NCBI RefSeq assembly: GCF_907163085.1
Contig: NZ_CAJQTX010000012.1
Span: forward strand, 1 to 62,779
DNA: 62,779 nt
Origin: Candidatus Accumulibacter sp. ACC003
GTDB lineage: Bacteria > Pseudomonadota > Gammaproteobacteria > Burkholderiales > Rhodocyclaceae
Direction: 5' to 3'
Part shown: one piece after another, positions 1 to 7,522 of the stretch
How the letters are laid out: each line of letters opens with the position of its first letter
How positions within the stretch are numbered: the stretch's first letter is position 1
Translations under genes and position numbers: made by a program
The notes under the pieces: model-generated
Databases searched by the model: none
What the model was told of the DNA's origin: nothing
Seen by the model: the letters and a program-made list of their open reading frames with translations, nothing else

Positions 1-384
1 GGTTTCGGACGTTGCGCACGCGCATGGATTGGCGCGGCTGCATTGATCTTGTCTTCGGGGCGGAAGAGAGAAAGGCGAGAACTCAAGAGAGACCAACAGT
101 AAAAAAGTACGGTGGCGTAGTGAATAAAAAACGAAAAAGTATCCTCTTCCTTTACCTTTCCTCCAATGCAAGTTCGAAGAACAGCCTCGCGACTCGCCTG
201 CGAAGCAATGCCGCGGTTGGCTCACGTAAGACTCGTCCATTTGACATTGAGTGTAGAAGACGTAGGGTGAGGTAGAAAGGGAAAAGGAAATATTTCCTTG
301 ATATCGCTGAGAGTTGCCTCTTTTCCATATCCCCCTGTGTAATGTTGTCGAGCCATAGGCTCTGGCCCAGATCGTGAAGTTGTC
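1..384. other. No recognisable gene
   Basis: I see no open frame with a credible start, ribosome site or known protein pattern on either strand. This stretch is the start of the window and more AT-rich than what follows; it may be the edge of a contig. Confidence 0.4.
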
Positions 385-660
385 GTGTCGGGTTCATGTC
401 GTCTCCTGTTCAAGCTGCACCTGCAAAGCGACGCCAGCGAGCTGACCTTCGTCCGGAGCAGCGGCGGCCACAAGGTCGGCATCGTTAACGAGCAGTCGAT
501 CGGCCGTGGCTGCGCCCAGGAATTTCGCGCCATCTGCAGCGATCCGTGGAACATCTACCTGAACGAAAAATCCGGGAAGTTCAGCGAGCCGCTAATGCTC
601 ATCGGCCTGGCTGCAGGAATGTCTTTGATTGCGTGCGGCTGTTTACGGGCACCAGCGTAG
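385..660 (+). CDS. Uncharacterised reading frame, possibly a gene fragment
   Basis: A GTG-started frame of 91 codons. Its middle part (about residues 10-70) has the mixed polar/hydrophobic composition and codon use of a real protein, with a run like VGIVNEQSIGRG, followed by a hydrophobic C-terminus. I do not recognise the family. There is no good ribosome binding site and the first residues look non-native, so it may be the tail of a truncated gene or a chance frame. Function is not assignable. Confidence 0.22.
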   Translation: MSGSCRLLFKLHLQSDASELTFVRSSGGHKVGIVNEQSIGRGCAQEFRAICSDPWNIYLNEKSGKFSEPLMLIGLAAGMSLIACGCLRAPA

Positions 661-695
661 TGGAGTCTCCGGCAGTGGCGGTGCACCGCCATCGC

Positions 696-986
696 TCACT
701 TGACCCGCATGTCGTTCTTGACGGAGGTAGCGCCGCCGACGGCGCGTGCCATGGCAAGCGCCTTGTTGATCGCGGACTGCGAACTCACGAAGCCGCTCAG
801 TTGGACCGCCCCCTTGAAGGTTTCGACCTTGATCTCCACGGACTTCAGACCGGGCTCGTTGAATATGGCGGCTTTCACCTTGCTGGTGATAACGCTGTCG
901 TCCACATACTCGCCGCTCCCCTCCTCTTTCGAGCTTGACGCGCAACCCGTGGCAGACAGCAGCATGACGGCCAGGAAGCTGCGCAA
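696..986 (-). CDS. BON-domain lipoprotein (OsmY-like)
   Basis: Small outer-envelope lipoprotein of 96 residues. A short hydrophobic signal ends in a lipobox (LLSATGC, Cys at about 15), so the mature protein would be lipid-anchored in the periplasm. Residues 30-94 form a single BON domain (VITSKVKAAIF near the start, VQLSGFV in the middle, VKNDMRVK at the end), which in OsmY-type proteins binds phospholipid and helps the envelope under stress. The start is a TTG directly before RSFLAVMLL; no in-frame ATG lies close upstream. It lies directly downstream of the GlsB-like gene on the same strand, so the two are probably co-transcribed. The family call is firm; the physiological role is inferred from the family. 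Confidence 0.8.
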   Translation of the reverse strand: MRSFLAVMLLSATGCASSSKEEGSGEYVDDSVITSKVKAAIFNEPGLKSVEIKVETFKGAVQLSGFVSSQSAINKALAMARAVGGATSVKNDMRVK

Positions 987-1005
987 AGAAACTTGCCAAT
1001 CTCTT

Positions 1006-1296
1006 TCATGATTGATTCTCGATATCGACGCTAAAGAGAGCTTCCCGAACCTCGCGCAAAGCCGCGTGGTACATCAGCAGCAGCGCGCTTGCGCCGACGA
1101 CCGCCACATACAGGCTGTAGTGGTTGAATTCACCGACATCGGCCATCGCGAAGGTATTGAAGAGCCAGCCGCCGATGACGGCGCCGACAATCCCGAGAAC
1201 GATGTCGATGACGGCACCCTGCCCGCTTTCGCTAACCATCTTTACGGCGCCGAACCCGGCGATGAGTCCCAGTACGATCCATGCGAGTAAGGACAT
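1006..1296 (-). CDS. GlsB/YeaQ/YmgE-family stress membrane protein
   Basis: A 96-residue integral membrane protein of the transglycosylase-associated family. It opens with MSLLAWIVLGLIAGFGA, the usual first helix with its Gly-rich turn, then has the family's IDIVLGIVGAVIGGWLF second helix and a third hydrophobic segment near residues 62-76. The C-terminal ~20 residues are a charged tail. Members are small inner-membrane proteins induced by general stress; no enzymatic activity is established. A palindrome of the TGTACG type lies about 220 bp upstream (1516-1535). The BON lipoprotein gene follows within 20 bp. Confidence 0.85.
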   Translation of the reverse strand: MSLLAWIVLGLIAGFGAVKMVSESGQGAVIDIVLGIVGAVIGGWLFNTFAMADVGEFNHYSLYVAVVGASALLLMYHAALREVREALFSVDIENQS

Positions 1297-1515
1297 GATT
1301 GCCTCCCGTGACTGCAGCTGTCGGACCTCATCACTCTCAGCATCAGGCGGCAGGGCCCAACAATCGCTGCCGCCTCTTCACACCCGTTCGCGCGCATTGT
1401 TCAGCGCTGCGACCGTATAAGGCCATCTCCCGGACCGCAACACGAAGCTGACGGCGGGCGACTCGCGCACCGTGTCCAGTGCTCAACAGCAGCGTAGTCA
1501 CAAAGAAGCACGTGG

Positions 1516-1535
1516 TCTGTACGTTGGCGCGCATT
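1516..1535. promoter_or_regulatory. TGTACG-type palindrome, weakest copy
   Basis: TCTGTACGTTGGCGCGCATT. The left half matches the consensus seen at 2307, 2561, 7921 and 7988; the right half is degenerate (GCGCGCAT instead of CGTACACA). It lies upstream of the GlsB-like gene and is a candidate binding site for the same regulator. Confidence 0.4.
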
Positions 1536-1537
1536 AT

Positions 1538-1777
1538 TCAGTGCGGGAGGCGAGGTTTTCGAGTGCCCCGGGCGGGGCGCGCCAAGGACCCGGACGGACC
1601 GGGCGCCGCCAGCCTGCCGCCTTCCTCCTCCCAGTCGACAAGAGCGGCCTCCTGGCGGCTTTTCGCTTTCCTGCGAAGCCTATGGACCATCAGTGGGGCG
1701 AAGGCCGCCGGACGCGCCACCTCGCCACTGAGCCGGGGCGGAGGCATGACGTCAATGAAGCGTCTATAGCTGGTCAT
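1538..1777 (-). CDS. Small basic hypothetical protein
   Basis: A 79-residue frame starting MTSYRRFIDV, with an AAAGGAAA ribosome site about 6 bases before the ATG. It is rich in Arg, Pro and Ala and has no membrane segment or recognisable motif. The well-placed ribosome site is the main support; the composition resembles a GC-rich chance frame, so it may not be expressed. It lies between the GlsB-like and CsbD genes on the same strand. Confidence 0.3.
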   Translation of the reverse strand: MTSYRRFIDVMPPPRLSGEVARPAAFAPLMVHRLRRKAKSRQEAALVDWEEEGGRLAAPGPSGSLARPARGTRKPRLPH

Positions 1778-1866
1778 GATGTGTTTCCTTTGCGAAAGCA
1801 TCTGCCTCCGCGACCCTGACGCCGTGCGCGCCGTGCTGTGCCGAGCGGCGCACGGCAATGAATGGA

Positions 1867-2187
1867 TCAGGAGGCGTTCGACAGTGGGTAATCCGACAGT
1901 TGGTAATCCTTGTTGCGTTTTTCGAAGCGCTTGATCTGCGCGTTGGCTTTGTCCTTGGTGATGCCGTAGGCTTCCTGAATCTTGCCCGAGAGTTCGGCCC
2001 GCTTACCGGCAATCACCTCAAGCTGCTCTTCAGTGAGGTGGCCCCATTGCGCTTTCACCTTGCCCTTGAACTGCTTCCAGTTCCCTTCGACGATATCCCA
2101 GTTCGTATCAAGCTCCTTGTATTTATGGCCCGAACGGCGAAATTGCCAGTCGGCCATCCTTCGTTGCAACCCGCTTTTCGCCACCAA
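1867..2187 (-). CDS. CsbD-family stress protein
   Basis: CsbD-like general stress protein. The conserved core NWDIVEGNWKQFKGKVK begins about 28 residues into the longest frame and continues through WGHLTEEQLEVIAGKR and the helical C-terminus; family members are usually 60-70 residues, the length of that core to the stop. The natural start just before NWD reads ACG (2104-2106), preceded by AAGGAG at ideal spacing, where relatives have ATG AAC TGG. Either the gene uses the upstream start at 2187 (or an internal ATG), initiates at ACG, or carries a T-to-C change. A perfect-looking TGTACG palindrome lies upstream at 2307-2326. The family is certain; the biochemical role of CsbD proteins is unknown. 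Confidence 0.8.
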   Translation of the reverse strand: MVAKSGLQRRMADWQFRRSGHKYKELDTNWDIVEGNWKQFKGKVKAQWGHLTEEQLEVIAGKRAELSGKIQEAYGITKDKANAQIKRFEKRNKDYQLSDYPLSNAS

Positions 2188-2306
2188 AGCCTCGCGTAGA
2201 GCGACAGGCGAAGGAGGAAAAAGTGTACCGACCGCACTCGGCGGTCGTCGGATGGGCTGGAAACGCCTGATGACATGAGAAGCTTGGACGCATGACCCGG
2301 TGCCGT

Positions 2307-2326
2307 CTGTACGTTATCGTACGCAG
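2307..2326. promoter_or_regulatory. TGTACG-type palindrome upstream of csbD
   Basis: CTGTACGTTATCGTACGCAG: two half-sites CTGTACG and CGTACGCAG around a TTAT centre. It stands about 120-200 bp upstream of the CsbD gene and is one of the two best copies of a motif repeated in this stress-gene region. Dyad symmetry with a 4-base centre suits a dimeric Crp/Fnr-type or other helix-turn-helix regulator. Confidence 0.6.
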
Positions 2327-2560
2327 GCCGAACTCGAGTGCCGCCGACGATGGCTGTGTTGGGCCTGGCGCGGGGTAGCAGTTGCCAGACAGCTGGCCGC
2401 TTGAACCGTTGGATGCCACGATTGACGACTGACCTCAAAACTCGCCGTCGATTCTGGTGCAGCGATTGTGCTTGCACCCTGACCTCGCCCTTATTCGTCG
2501 CCCCGGCGAAAATCGACCGTGCTCACATGCGGCAGCGGGAGATCCCTTGAATGTGCTTTT

Positions 2561-2580
2561 TGTGTACGCAAACGTACAGA
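2561..2580. promoter_or_regulatory. TGTACG-type palindrome upstream of the 24-residue membrane peptide
   Basis: TGTGTACGCAAACGTACAGA, a strong copy of the shared palindrome. It ends 94 bp before the start codon at 2674, a plausible operator or activator position. The intervening sequence has no other gene. Confidence 0.6.
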
Positions 2581-2673
2581 GCTTTCGGCCCCAAACGGGT
2601 AGGGTAGGAACTAGTGACCTAGGCTCCCCGCATCCTCGCGATTGGGTCACTCAACCTCTAACGGAGAAATCAC

Positions 2674-2748
2674 ATGAACAGCATCATTTACCTCGTCGGC
2701 CTGGTCGTAGTCGTCATGTTTATCTTGTCGTTTTTTGGCCTGCGCTAG
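2674..2748 (+). CDS. 24-residue hydrophobic membrane peptide
   Basis: A very short gene. It has an ACGGAG ribosome site 8 bases before the ATG, then 24 codons and TAG. The product is a single hydrophobic helix (MNSIIYLVGLVVVVMF followed by a Phe-rich end closing on GLR), the right length to span a membrane once. From memory, near-identical short peptides occur in many beta- and gammaproteobacteria beside CsbD-type genes, usually unannotated. The TGTACG palindrome at 2561 lies in its promoter region. Function unknown; probably an inner-membrane stress peptide. Confidence 0.7.
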   Translation: MNSIIYLVGLVVVVMFILSFFGLR

Positions 2749-3044
2749 GGGTTGCAAAACTTGCCGCAGCTTCCAGTATCCGCGACCGAGGCGGGACGCG
2801 GACGCCAATCCGGCAAGGGGGCGTATGGCGCGGATGAAAGCAATCCGGCTCAAGATCCACTGGCTGCTCGACAAACGCCCAACCCGACCACAGCGTGCTG
2901 ACCGAGAGCGGCGAAGAAGAAGAGTCCCTTTGCCTTCAGGAACGCTAGGCTTAAGGTCCTCGCGCCCGATGCCAAAGAGGCCCGCGGCGGGGACTCTCCA
3001 AGTTGGGTTGCGCGCGACAAGCGGTCGCGCGCGGTTGCGACATC

Positions 3045-3239
3045 CTATTTCTTGTCGCCCTTGGCGGCGTCCTGGATGGCATCACCGGCCTTCTCGACCT
3101 GCTGTCCAGCCTTCTCTGTCGTCTTGTCGATTTCCTTGCCCGCTTTCTCTGCCGGGCCTTCCTTCTTCTGGCAGCCGGGTAGTGCGATGAGCAGCGCGCT
3201 CATGAGCAAGGCTGCGCTGATTGATCCGCCGAGTTTCAT
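3045..3239 (-). CDS. Small charged lipoprotein
   Basis: A 64-residue lipoprotein. The start chosen is the ATG at 3239 (MKLGGSISAALLMS), preceded by AGGAG; a longer in-frame extension lacks a ribosome site. A hydrophobic signal leads to the lipobox IALPGC at about residue 23. The mature part is a Lys/Glu/Ala-rich amphipathic helix of loose 11-residue character (AEKAGKEIDKTTEKAGQQVE), like small LEA- or apolipoprotein-like stress proteins. It belongs to the stress/envelope gene group around it. Exact function unknown. Confidence 0.7.
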   Translation of the reverse strand: MKLGGSISAALLMSALLIALPGCQKKEGPAEKAGKEIDKTTEKAGQQVEKAGDAIQDAAKGDKK

Positions 3240-3369
3240 CTCTGATTTCTCCTGGTAGTTTGATGGCCCCGCAGCGGCAGTGACCATGACGGTCGCGTCG
3301 ACGGCGGGATCAGGGCAAGGAGCGGGCGCGAGGCAGCTGCCGGGAAGGCCAGGCGCATCGCGCTTCGCA

Positions 3370-3585
3370 TCACTTGCTGACTTCGTGACCGATCACGCCG
3401 CCGACAACCGCGCCGCCGACCGTTCCGACGGCGCTGCCGCCCGTAAGAACGGCTCCTCCGACGGCACCGGCGCCGGCGCCAATGGCCGTGTTCTTGTCCT
3501 GCGACGACATGCCGGCACACCCACCGAGGCCGAACAAAACGCTTGCGGCGAGTGCGCCGAACGTAAATCTCTGAATCGTTTTCAT
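3370..3585 (-). CDS. Glycine-zipper 2TM lipoprotein (OsmB-like)
   Basis: A 71-residue lipoprotein. The signal MKTIQRFTFGALAASVLFG ends at lipobox GLGGC (Cys about 23). Residues 33-68 are a glycine zipper (GAGAGAVGGAVLTGG, then VGGAVVGGVIGHEV), which forms paired helices in the outer membrane. The family is common among osmotic and envelope-stress proteins such as OsmB. A weak ribosome site (TGAGGT) precedes the ATG. Confidence 0.8.
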   Translation of the reverse strand: MKTIQRFTFGALAASVLFGLGGCAGMSSQDKNTAIGAGAGAVGGAVLTGGSAVGTVGGAVVGGVIGHEVSK

Positions 3586-4068
3586 GGCTTACCTCATTGT
3601 CGAACATGGTGTTTCGGGGAGCTCATGCCTGGTCGACCACGGCTCGCAACTTGCCCAAGCACGTTTTCGCCCGATCAAGGCAATGATCTCCTGGTTCTTT
3701 TCGCCAGAACCGCGCCGCATTAAATCCGCGGGCATTGCCGCGGTGCAGATACTCCAGATGTTCCGGCCTGGATCACTTGCCCGAGACTACGCAGACCCGC
3801 GTTGCCGGTCTGTCTGCCAGCGAACATAGGCGCAGCAGCGTGGCGGCTCTTCGCACGCGGCACAGCTTGCGGGCGTCGCCCCAGCGCGCCAGGAATGCCG
3901 CCAATGGCCGGCCCATCCTCTAGCCGCGGCTGCAGGTTTTCAACGCCACCGACGGTGTCGTCCGCGTGCCTCGCCGAAGGCCTGCTTGAGTCAATAAGTA
4001 ACGGGCGTAGGCATTTCGCATCATGTATAGTAAGCACACCTTGAGCCTCCGCTACAGCCACCTCGGTG
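3586..4068. other. Intergenic, no supported gene
   Basis: About 480 bases between the glycine-zipper gene and the insertion sequence. Frames up to 113 codons exist on the minus strand but lack starts, ribosome sites and recognisable protein patterns. The right edge carries the left copy of the 8-bp target duplication of the insertion sequence. Confidence 0.4.
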
Positions 4069-4076
4069 CCCTAGCC
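4069..4076. repeat. Left target-site duplication
   Basis: CCCTAGCC, repeated exactly at 6491-6498 and immediately outside the inverted repeats of the insertion sequence. An 8-bp duplication is within the range made by IS4-family transposases. The intact copy implies a fairly recent insertion. Confidence 0.85.
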
Positions 4077-4244
4077 CTGCCCTTGCCCCACATCTTCAGC
4101 TAGCACGAGTTTTTCGTGTTGAGACAAAAGCCTTCGCACAGAGTCTGAAGCTGGGCATAGCCATGCCACATGATTTGATGTCCCGGGGGCGGATCGGTGG
4201 CACGGCCGAGGTAGCCACCCAGGCGAGCGACGAGAAGCACGGCA

Positions 4245-6470
4245 TCACCCAGTTGTTTGGGCTGAGGCAGTCTTTTTTTTTGCATAGGCCTCGAGCACCT
4301 CGATTTCGAGGTCGGAGAAGAGGACGTCAGGGGGAAGCCCGGGACATTCTCTGCCGAGCAGGGTCATCAACATGATCCGCCAGGCAATCACCAGATGGAT
4401 GGCAATGGCGCGTTGCAATCGCTCGGCGCTTCGATGCGCCAGGGCTTCGACGCGACACCCGCTCTTCAGGACGCGATGCCAGTCTTCAATGCGCCAGCGC
4501 AGGCAGTACCAGCGCAGACACTCCTGTGCCTGCTCGACGGTCGTGATTTCGCGCGTCGTCAGCAGAAACCACTCAAGCGCCTTGGCATCCTCTGGCGGAG
4601 CGGTTTCCCGCACGTGCACGACCCACAGCGTGATCGGCGCCTTCCCCTTGTGTGCGAGTGGTGGCGGTAGATCGACGCGCCGATAGCGCAAGGCGACCGC
4701 CGCACAGCGCTGCTTTCGCGGCGCACGGGCCTTCTGCTTGCTTTTCTTCGCTCGGGCACTTTGCCGAGGCACCGTGATATTCAAGCGGCCCTGCACCGGG
4801 CTTTGTCTGGCCGACTCGAAGAGACGCAGGGCCTCGCCGGTACAGCGGTCATGCTGGGCTCGGATCAAGAGATCGACGCGGGCGCGTTGGCGCTGCTCGT
4901 CGAAGAGCTCAAAGAAATCGGCCTCGCGATCCATGACACAGATCTGGCGTGTCGTGGGGAGCTCTTTGGCCAGTTGGCTGCACGTGCGCAAGCCCTCAAT
5001 CCAGGCGAAGGTCTTCTTCTCTTCAATCGGCACCGGCGTCGCCCCCGGCGGCTCGTTCTTCGCCGTGGCGATCGGCGCCGAGCACTGCGCAGCCAGGACG
5101 CCGAGCGGCAGGCCGTCGGTGCTCACCACCAGGGTCGAATGCAGGTGCAGTCCCCGACTCTGGGCACCGGTCTGGTTGCTCCCGATCACCCCCAAGCCCC
5201 CGCATTGCGCGAGTCCGGAATAATTGAGGTCGCTGCCATCCTGGATGCACAGGACCGTCGCCTGCGCTTTCATCCGCTGCAGGGTCCGTTGGCGGTGCGG
5301 TGCCAGGATCGCTTCAAGGGTGACGGCCGAGTCAGCGGCCTGGTCGATCAGCCGGTAGTGCCCCTTGACCGCGGCGCGGTCGCCTTGTGCCGCGCCGGAG
5401 AACGCGCGTCCGGGCATCGCCGCCAGCGTGCAGGCACTATCGACCAGGCGTTGGCTGAGCCGCTCATCCCCCAGTGCGGCCCCGGCAAACTCCTGCGCCG
5501 CCCACGCGTTGCCCTCCAGTCCCTCGGCGATCGTCAGCGCCGGTAGGCCGATCGGTTCGGGAAGCCCCAGTCGGCTGCGCCAGTCCGACGCCAAGGGATA
5601 GGCGTAGATCGCTTTGACCGTCTTGTTCTTCTGATGCGCGCGGTCTTGGCGGCCTCGACCTCGGGTTTGCCCGATGGCCTCCCAGTTCGCCGCCCGGTAA
5701 CAGGTTCCGGCAAAATGCGCGCTGTCGACGAAGCTTTCGACCAGCCAGGGCTGATACCCGTACTGCGTTTGGAAATCCCCGCCCAGGCGACGAAGAACCA
5801 TGCCCAGCACACGCGAGGCCAGGTTGTGACAAGCGACTGACGGCCGAATCAGAAAGCGGCTCATGCCCACGACCCGGTGCAACTGTTGCCGGCGCGTCGT
5901 CGCGTCCCAGCCCATCCAGCGGTCCCGATCCGCCAGTTGCAGGGCGGCGGCGCCGAATCCCAGACCGCCCAGCCAACCATGCGCCGAGCCGATCAGGTAA
6001 CGCATCTGTGCGCCCACCAGCGGCCCGGCCCCCTGTGGGTGTTCGCTCAGCATCAGTTCATTCCACAGCCGCATCTGATCGACCGTTTCAACCTGGAGTA
6101 GTGACAGTTCCTGAACCGCCTCCGCTTGCGCCGGTACACCGCTCGGCGCCTCGACCGGCTGTCCCAGGCGCCGTGGTCGGCGGCCTTCGACCGACACCCG
6201 CGGCCGTGCGCTGGGAAGGACAAAGTGACCGCCACGTTCCAACTCCCGCAGCGCCTTTATACAGCCACTGGTTTGTGCTTTCCCGCGCGCGTCGACAAAA
6301 CCGAAGTGCCCGCACACCGCGCCAACAAACGCCGAACGCGTAGAATGACCAGAGCTACCCAGAAGGTTGCAGATCGTTTCGATCGAATCCGTTTGGGCTA
6401 GCGTTCGTTTAATCTGATGTTGTTTTTCCATCCCGTCAGGATGGCCGACCCGCCTTGAAAAGTCCAGCAC
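4245..6470 (-). CDS. Transposase: DruA-like DUF4338 domain fused to IS4/Tn5-type DDE transposase, 3' frameshift
   Basis: A 741-residue frame (an internal ATG at 6431 is an alternative start). Residues ~20-305 are a DUF4338 domain, the family of Druantia protein DruA, with signatures QMRYLIGS, LHRVVGMSRFLI and FAGTCYRAANW. Residues ~318-385 match the Tn5-type N-terminal DNA-binding domain. The rest is the DDE catalytic domain: first Asp in CIQDGSDLNY (about 411), second in VMDREAD, and an intact Y-R-E-K signature in YCLRWRIEDWHRVLK. The frame ends in TASAQTTG, but the expected tail (GDAVLLVARLGGYLGR) continues in another frame to 4100. The shift lies at a run of nine A on the coding strand (4273-4281); eight A would restore one protein of about 790 residues. 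This may be programmed slippage, an inactivating slip or a sequencing error. Confidence 0.88.
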   Translation of the reverse strand: MLDFSRRVGHPDGMEKQHQIKRTLAQTDSIETICNLLGSSGHSTRSAFVGAVCGHFGFVDARGKAQTSGCIKALRELERGGHFVLPSARPRVSVEGRRPRRLGQPVEAPSGVPAQAEAVQELSLLQVETVDQMRLWNELMLSEHPQGAGPLVGAQMRYLIGSAHGWLGGLGFGAAALQLADRDRWMGWDATTRRQQLHRVVGMSRFLIRPSVACHNLASRVLGMVLRRLGGDFQTQYGYQPWLVESFVDSAHFAGTCYRAANWEAIGQTRGRGRQDRAHQKNKTVKAIYAYPLASDWRSRLGLPEPIGLPALTIAEGLEGNAWAAQEFAGAALGDERLSQRLVDSACTLAAMPGRAFSGAAQGDRAAVKGHYRLIDQAADSAVTLEAILAPHRQRTLQRMKAQATVLCIQDGSDLNYSGLAQCGGLGVIGSNQTGAQSRGLHLHSTLVVSTDGLPLGVLAAQCSAPIATAKNEPPGATPVPIEEKKTFAWIEGLRTCSQLAKELPTTRQICVMDREADFFELFDEQRQRARVDLLIRAQHDRCTGEALRLFESARQSPVQGRLNITVPRQSARAKKSKQKARAPRKQRCAAVALRYRRVDLPPPLAHKGKAPITLWVVHVRETAPPEDAKALEWFLLTTREITTVEQAQECLRWYCLRWRIEDWHRVLKSGCRVEALAHRSAERLQRAIAIHLVIAWRIMLMTLLGRECPGLPPDVLFSDLEIEVLEAYAKKKTASAQTTG
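4273..4281 (-). other. A9 slippery run at the transposase frameshift
   Basis: Nine consecutive A on the transposase coding strand. Reading them as eight joins the long frame to the conserved C-terminal segment encoded down to 4100. Homopolymers of this length are typical both of transcriptional slippage sites in IS elements and of base-calling errors. Confidence 0.7.
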
Positions 6471-6490
6471 TTATTGTGGGGCAAGGGCAG

Positions 6491-6498
6491 CCCTAGCC
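6491..6498. repeat. Right target-site duplication
   Basis: CCCTAGCC, identical to 4069-4076 and immediately outside the right inverted repeat of the insertion sequence. Confidence 0.85.
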
Positions 6499-6527
6499 CG
6501 GTCGCAACTGATGAAGGGAGAACCGCC

Positions 6528-7265
6528 ATGCCCTCGCTCCCGCATGTGTTTGCCGCGCATGACCCACGCCAGAACCACCTGCTCGCCGCCCTGCCAGCCG
6601 ACGAATACGCACGCCTTCTTCCCAGTCTGGAGTCGGTGCCGATGCCGCTCGCCGAGGCGCTCTACGAGTCGGGCATTGAGATGCGCCACGTCTATTTCCC
6701 GACCACCTCGATCGTCTCCCTGCTCTATGTCATGGAGGACGGCTCGTCGGCTGAGATCGCCGTCGTTGGCAACGAGGGGATCGTCGGCGTGTCGCTCTTC
6801 ATGGGCGGCGAAAGCACCTCGAGCCGAGCCGTGGTACAAAGCGCCGGGCACGCGTATCGCTTGAAGGGCCAGTTGCTGAAGGATGAGTTCTATCGCGCCG
6901 GCCCGATGCAGCGCCTGTTGCTGCGCTACACGCAAGCGCTGCTGACGCAGATGGCGCAGACGGCGGTGTGCAACCGCCACCATTCGCTCGACCAGCAGCT
7001 GTGCCGCTGGCTGCTGCTCTCCCTCGACCGCCTGTCCTCAAAGGAACTGGTGATGACGCAGGAACTGATCGCCAACATGCTCGGCGTGCGCCGCGAGGGC
7101 GTTACCGAGGCCGCCGGCAACTTGCAGCGCGCCGGCTTGATCGTGTATCAGCGCGGGCGCATCACCATACTCAACCGGCCGGGTCTCGAGGCGCGCTGCT
7201 GCGAGTGCTACGCGGTGGTCAGGAAGGAGTTCGAGCGCCTGCTCCCCGAGGTGGTCGCCTGGTAG
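6528..7265 (+). CDS. Crp/Fnr-family transcriptional regulator
   Basis: A 245-residue regulator. The start is the ATG at 6528 with AAGGGAG ahead of it; an upstream extension would begin inside the IS end. Residues ~20-150 are a cyclic-nucleotide-binding-like beta barrel (HVYFPTTSIVSLLYVMEDG, then VGNEGIVGVSLFMGG), without the Cys cluster of Fnr. Residues ~165-235 are the winged helix-turn-helix, with recognition segment MLGVRREGVTEAAGNLQRAG. This VRREGVT subgroup is common in betaproteobacteria; ligand and targets are generally unknown. It is the only such regulator in the stress-gene region and so a candidate reader of the TGTACG palindromes. The IS immediately upstream probably disturbs or drives its expression. 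Confidence 0.88.
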   Translation: MPSLPHVFAAHDPRQNHLLAALPADEYARLLPSLESVPMPLAEALYESGIEMRHVYFPTTSIVSLLYVMEDGSSAEIAVVGNEGIVGVSLFMGGESTSSRAVVQSAGHAYRLKGQLLKDEFYRAGPMQRLLLRYTQALLTQMAQTAVCNRHHSLDQQLCRWLLLSLDRLSSKELVMTQELIANMLGVRREGVTEAAGNLQRAGLIVYQRGRITILNRPGLEARCCECYAVVRKEFERLLPEVVAW

Positions 7266-7307
7266 GCCGAAGGATCGGCTTACCATCGCCATCGCTCCCG
7301 AAGTGTC

Positions 7308-7520
7308 GTGCGCGCTGCGTGGCAGCGCTGTGGCATGCGCCACCGCCAAGACCGTCGCCAATTTTCGGTCGAGCAGCAGCTCTGCCTTGATGACAATCGC
7401 TTGTCTGCCGAACAGCTGCTCATGACACCGGTACTGTTTGCCGGCATGCTTGGGGTGCGCCGGGAAGGAATTGGCGAAGCCGCCGGGGAAATTGCACGGT
7501 CATTGGCCGCCAAGGCGAGG
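7308..7520 (+). pseudogene. Degenerate partial copy of a Crp/Fnr C-terminal domain
   Basis: Just downstream of the Crp/Fnr gene, this frame encodes a decayed helix-turn-helix half: VEQQLCLDD, LSAEQLLMTP and MLGVRREGIGEAAGEI line up with LDQQLCRWL, LSSKELVMTQ and MLGVRREGVTEAAGNL of the intact neighbour. The sensor domain is absent and the frame runs into unrelated sequence after about 7500. It is the remnant of a tandem paralogue, not an expressed regulator. Confidence 0.7.
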
Positions 7521-7522
7521 CG

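Larger units (their letters stand above)
4077..6490 (-). mobile_element. Insertion sequence, IS4/Tn5-like with DUF4338 fusion
   Basis: Complete element of 2,414 bp. Both ends are read directly: 4077-4092 is CTGCCCTTGCCCCACA and 6475-6490 is its exact reverse complement, giving 16-bp perfect terminal inverted repeats. Identical 8-bp direct repeats (CCCTAGCC) flank it. It holds one long minus-strand transposase gene. The right end lies 37 bp before the start codon of the Crp/Fnr gene, so the insertion has replaced or displaced that gene's promoter. Confidence 0.9.

Noticed and set aside
4077-6490. A Druantia anti-phage system
   Set aside because: Only a DruA-like domain is present, fused to a transposase inside an element with inverted repeats and a target duplication. 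No DruB-E or other defence genes are adjacent.
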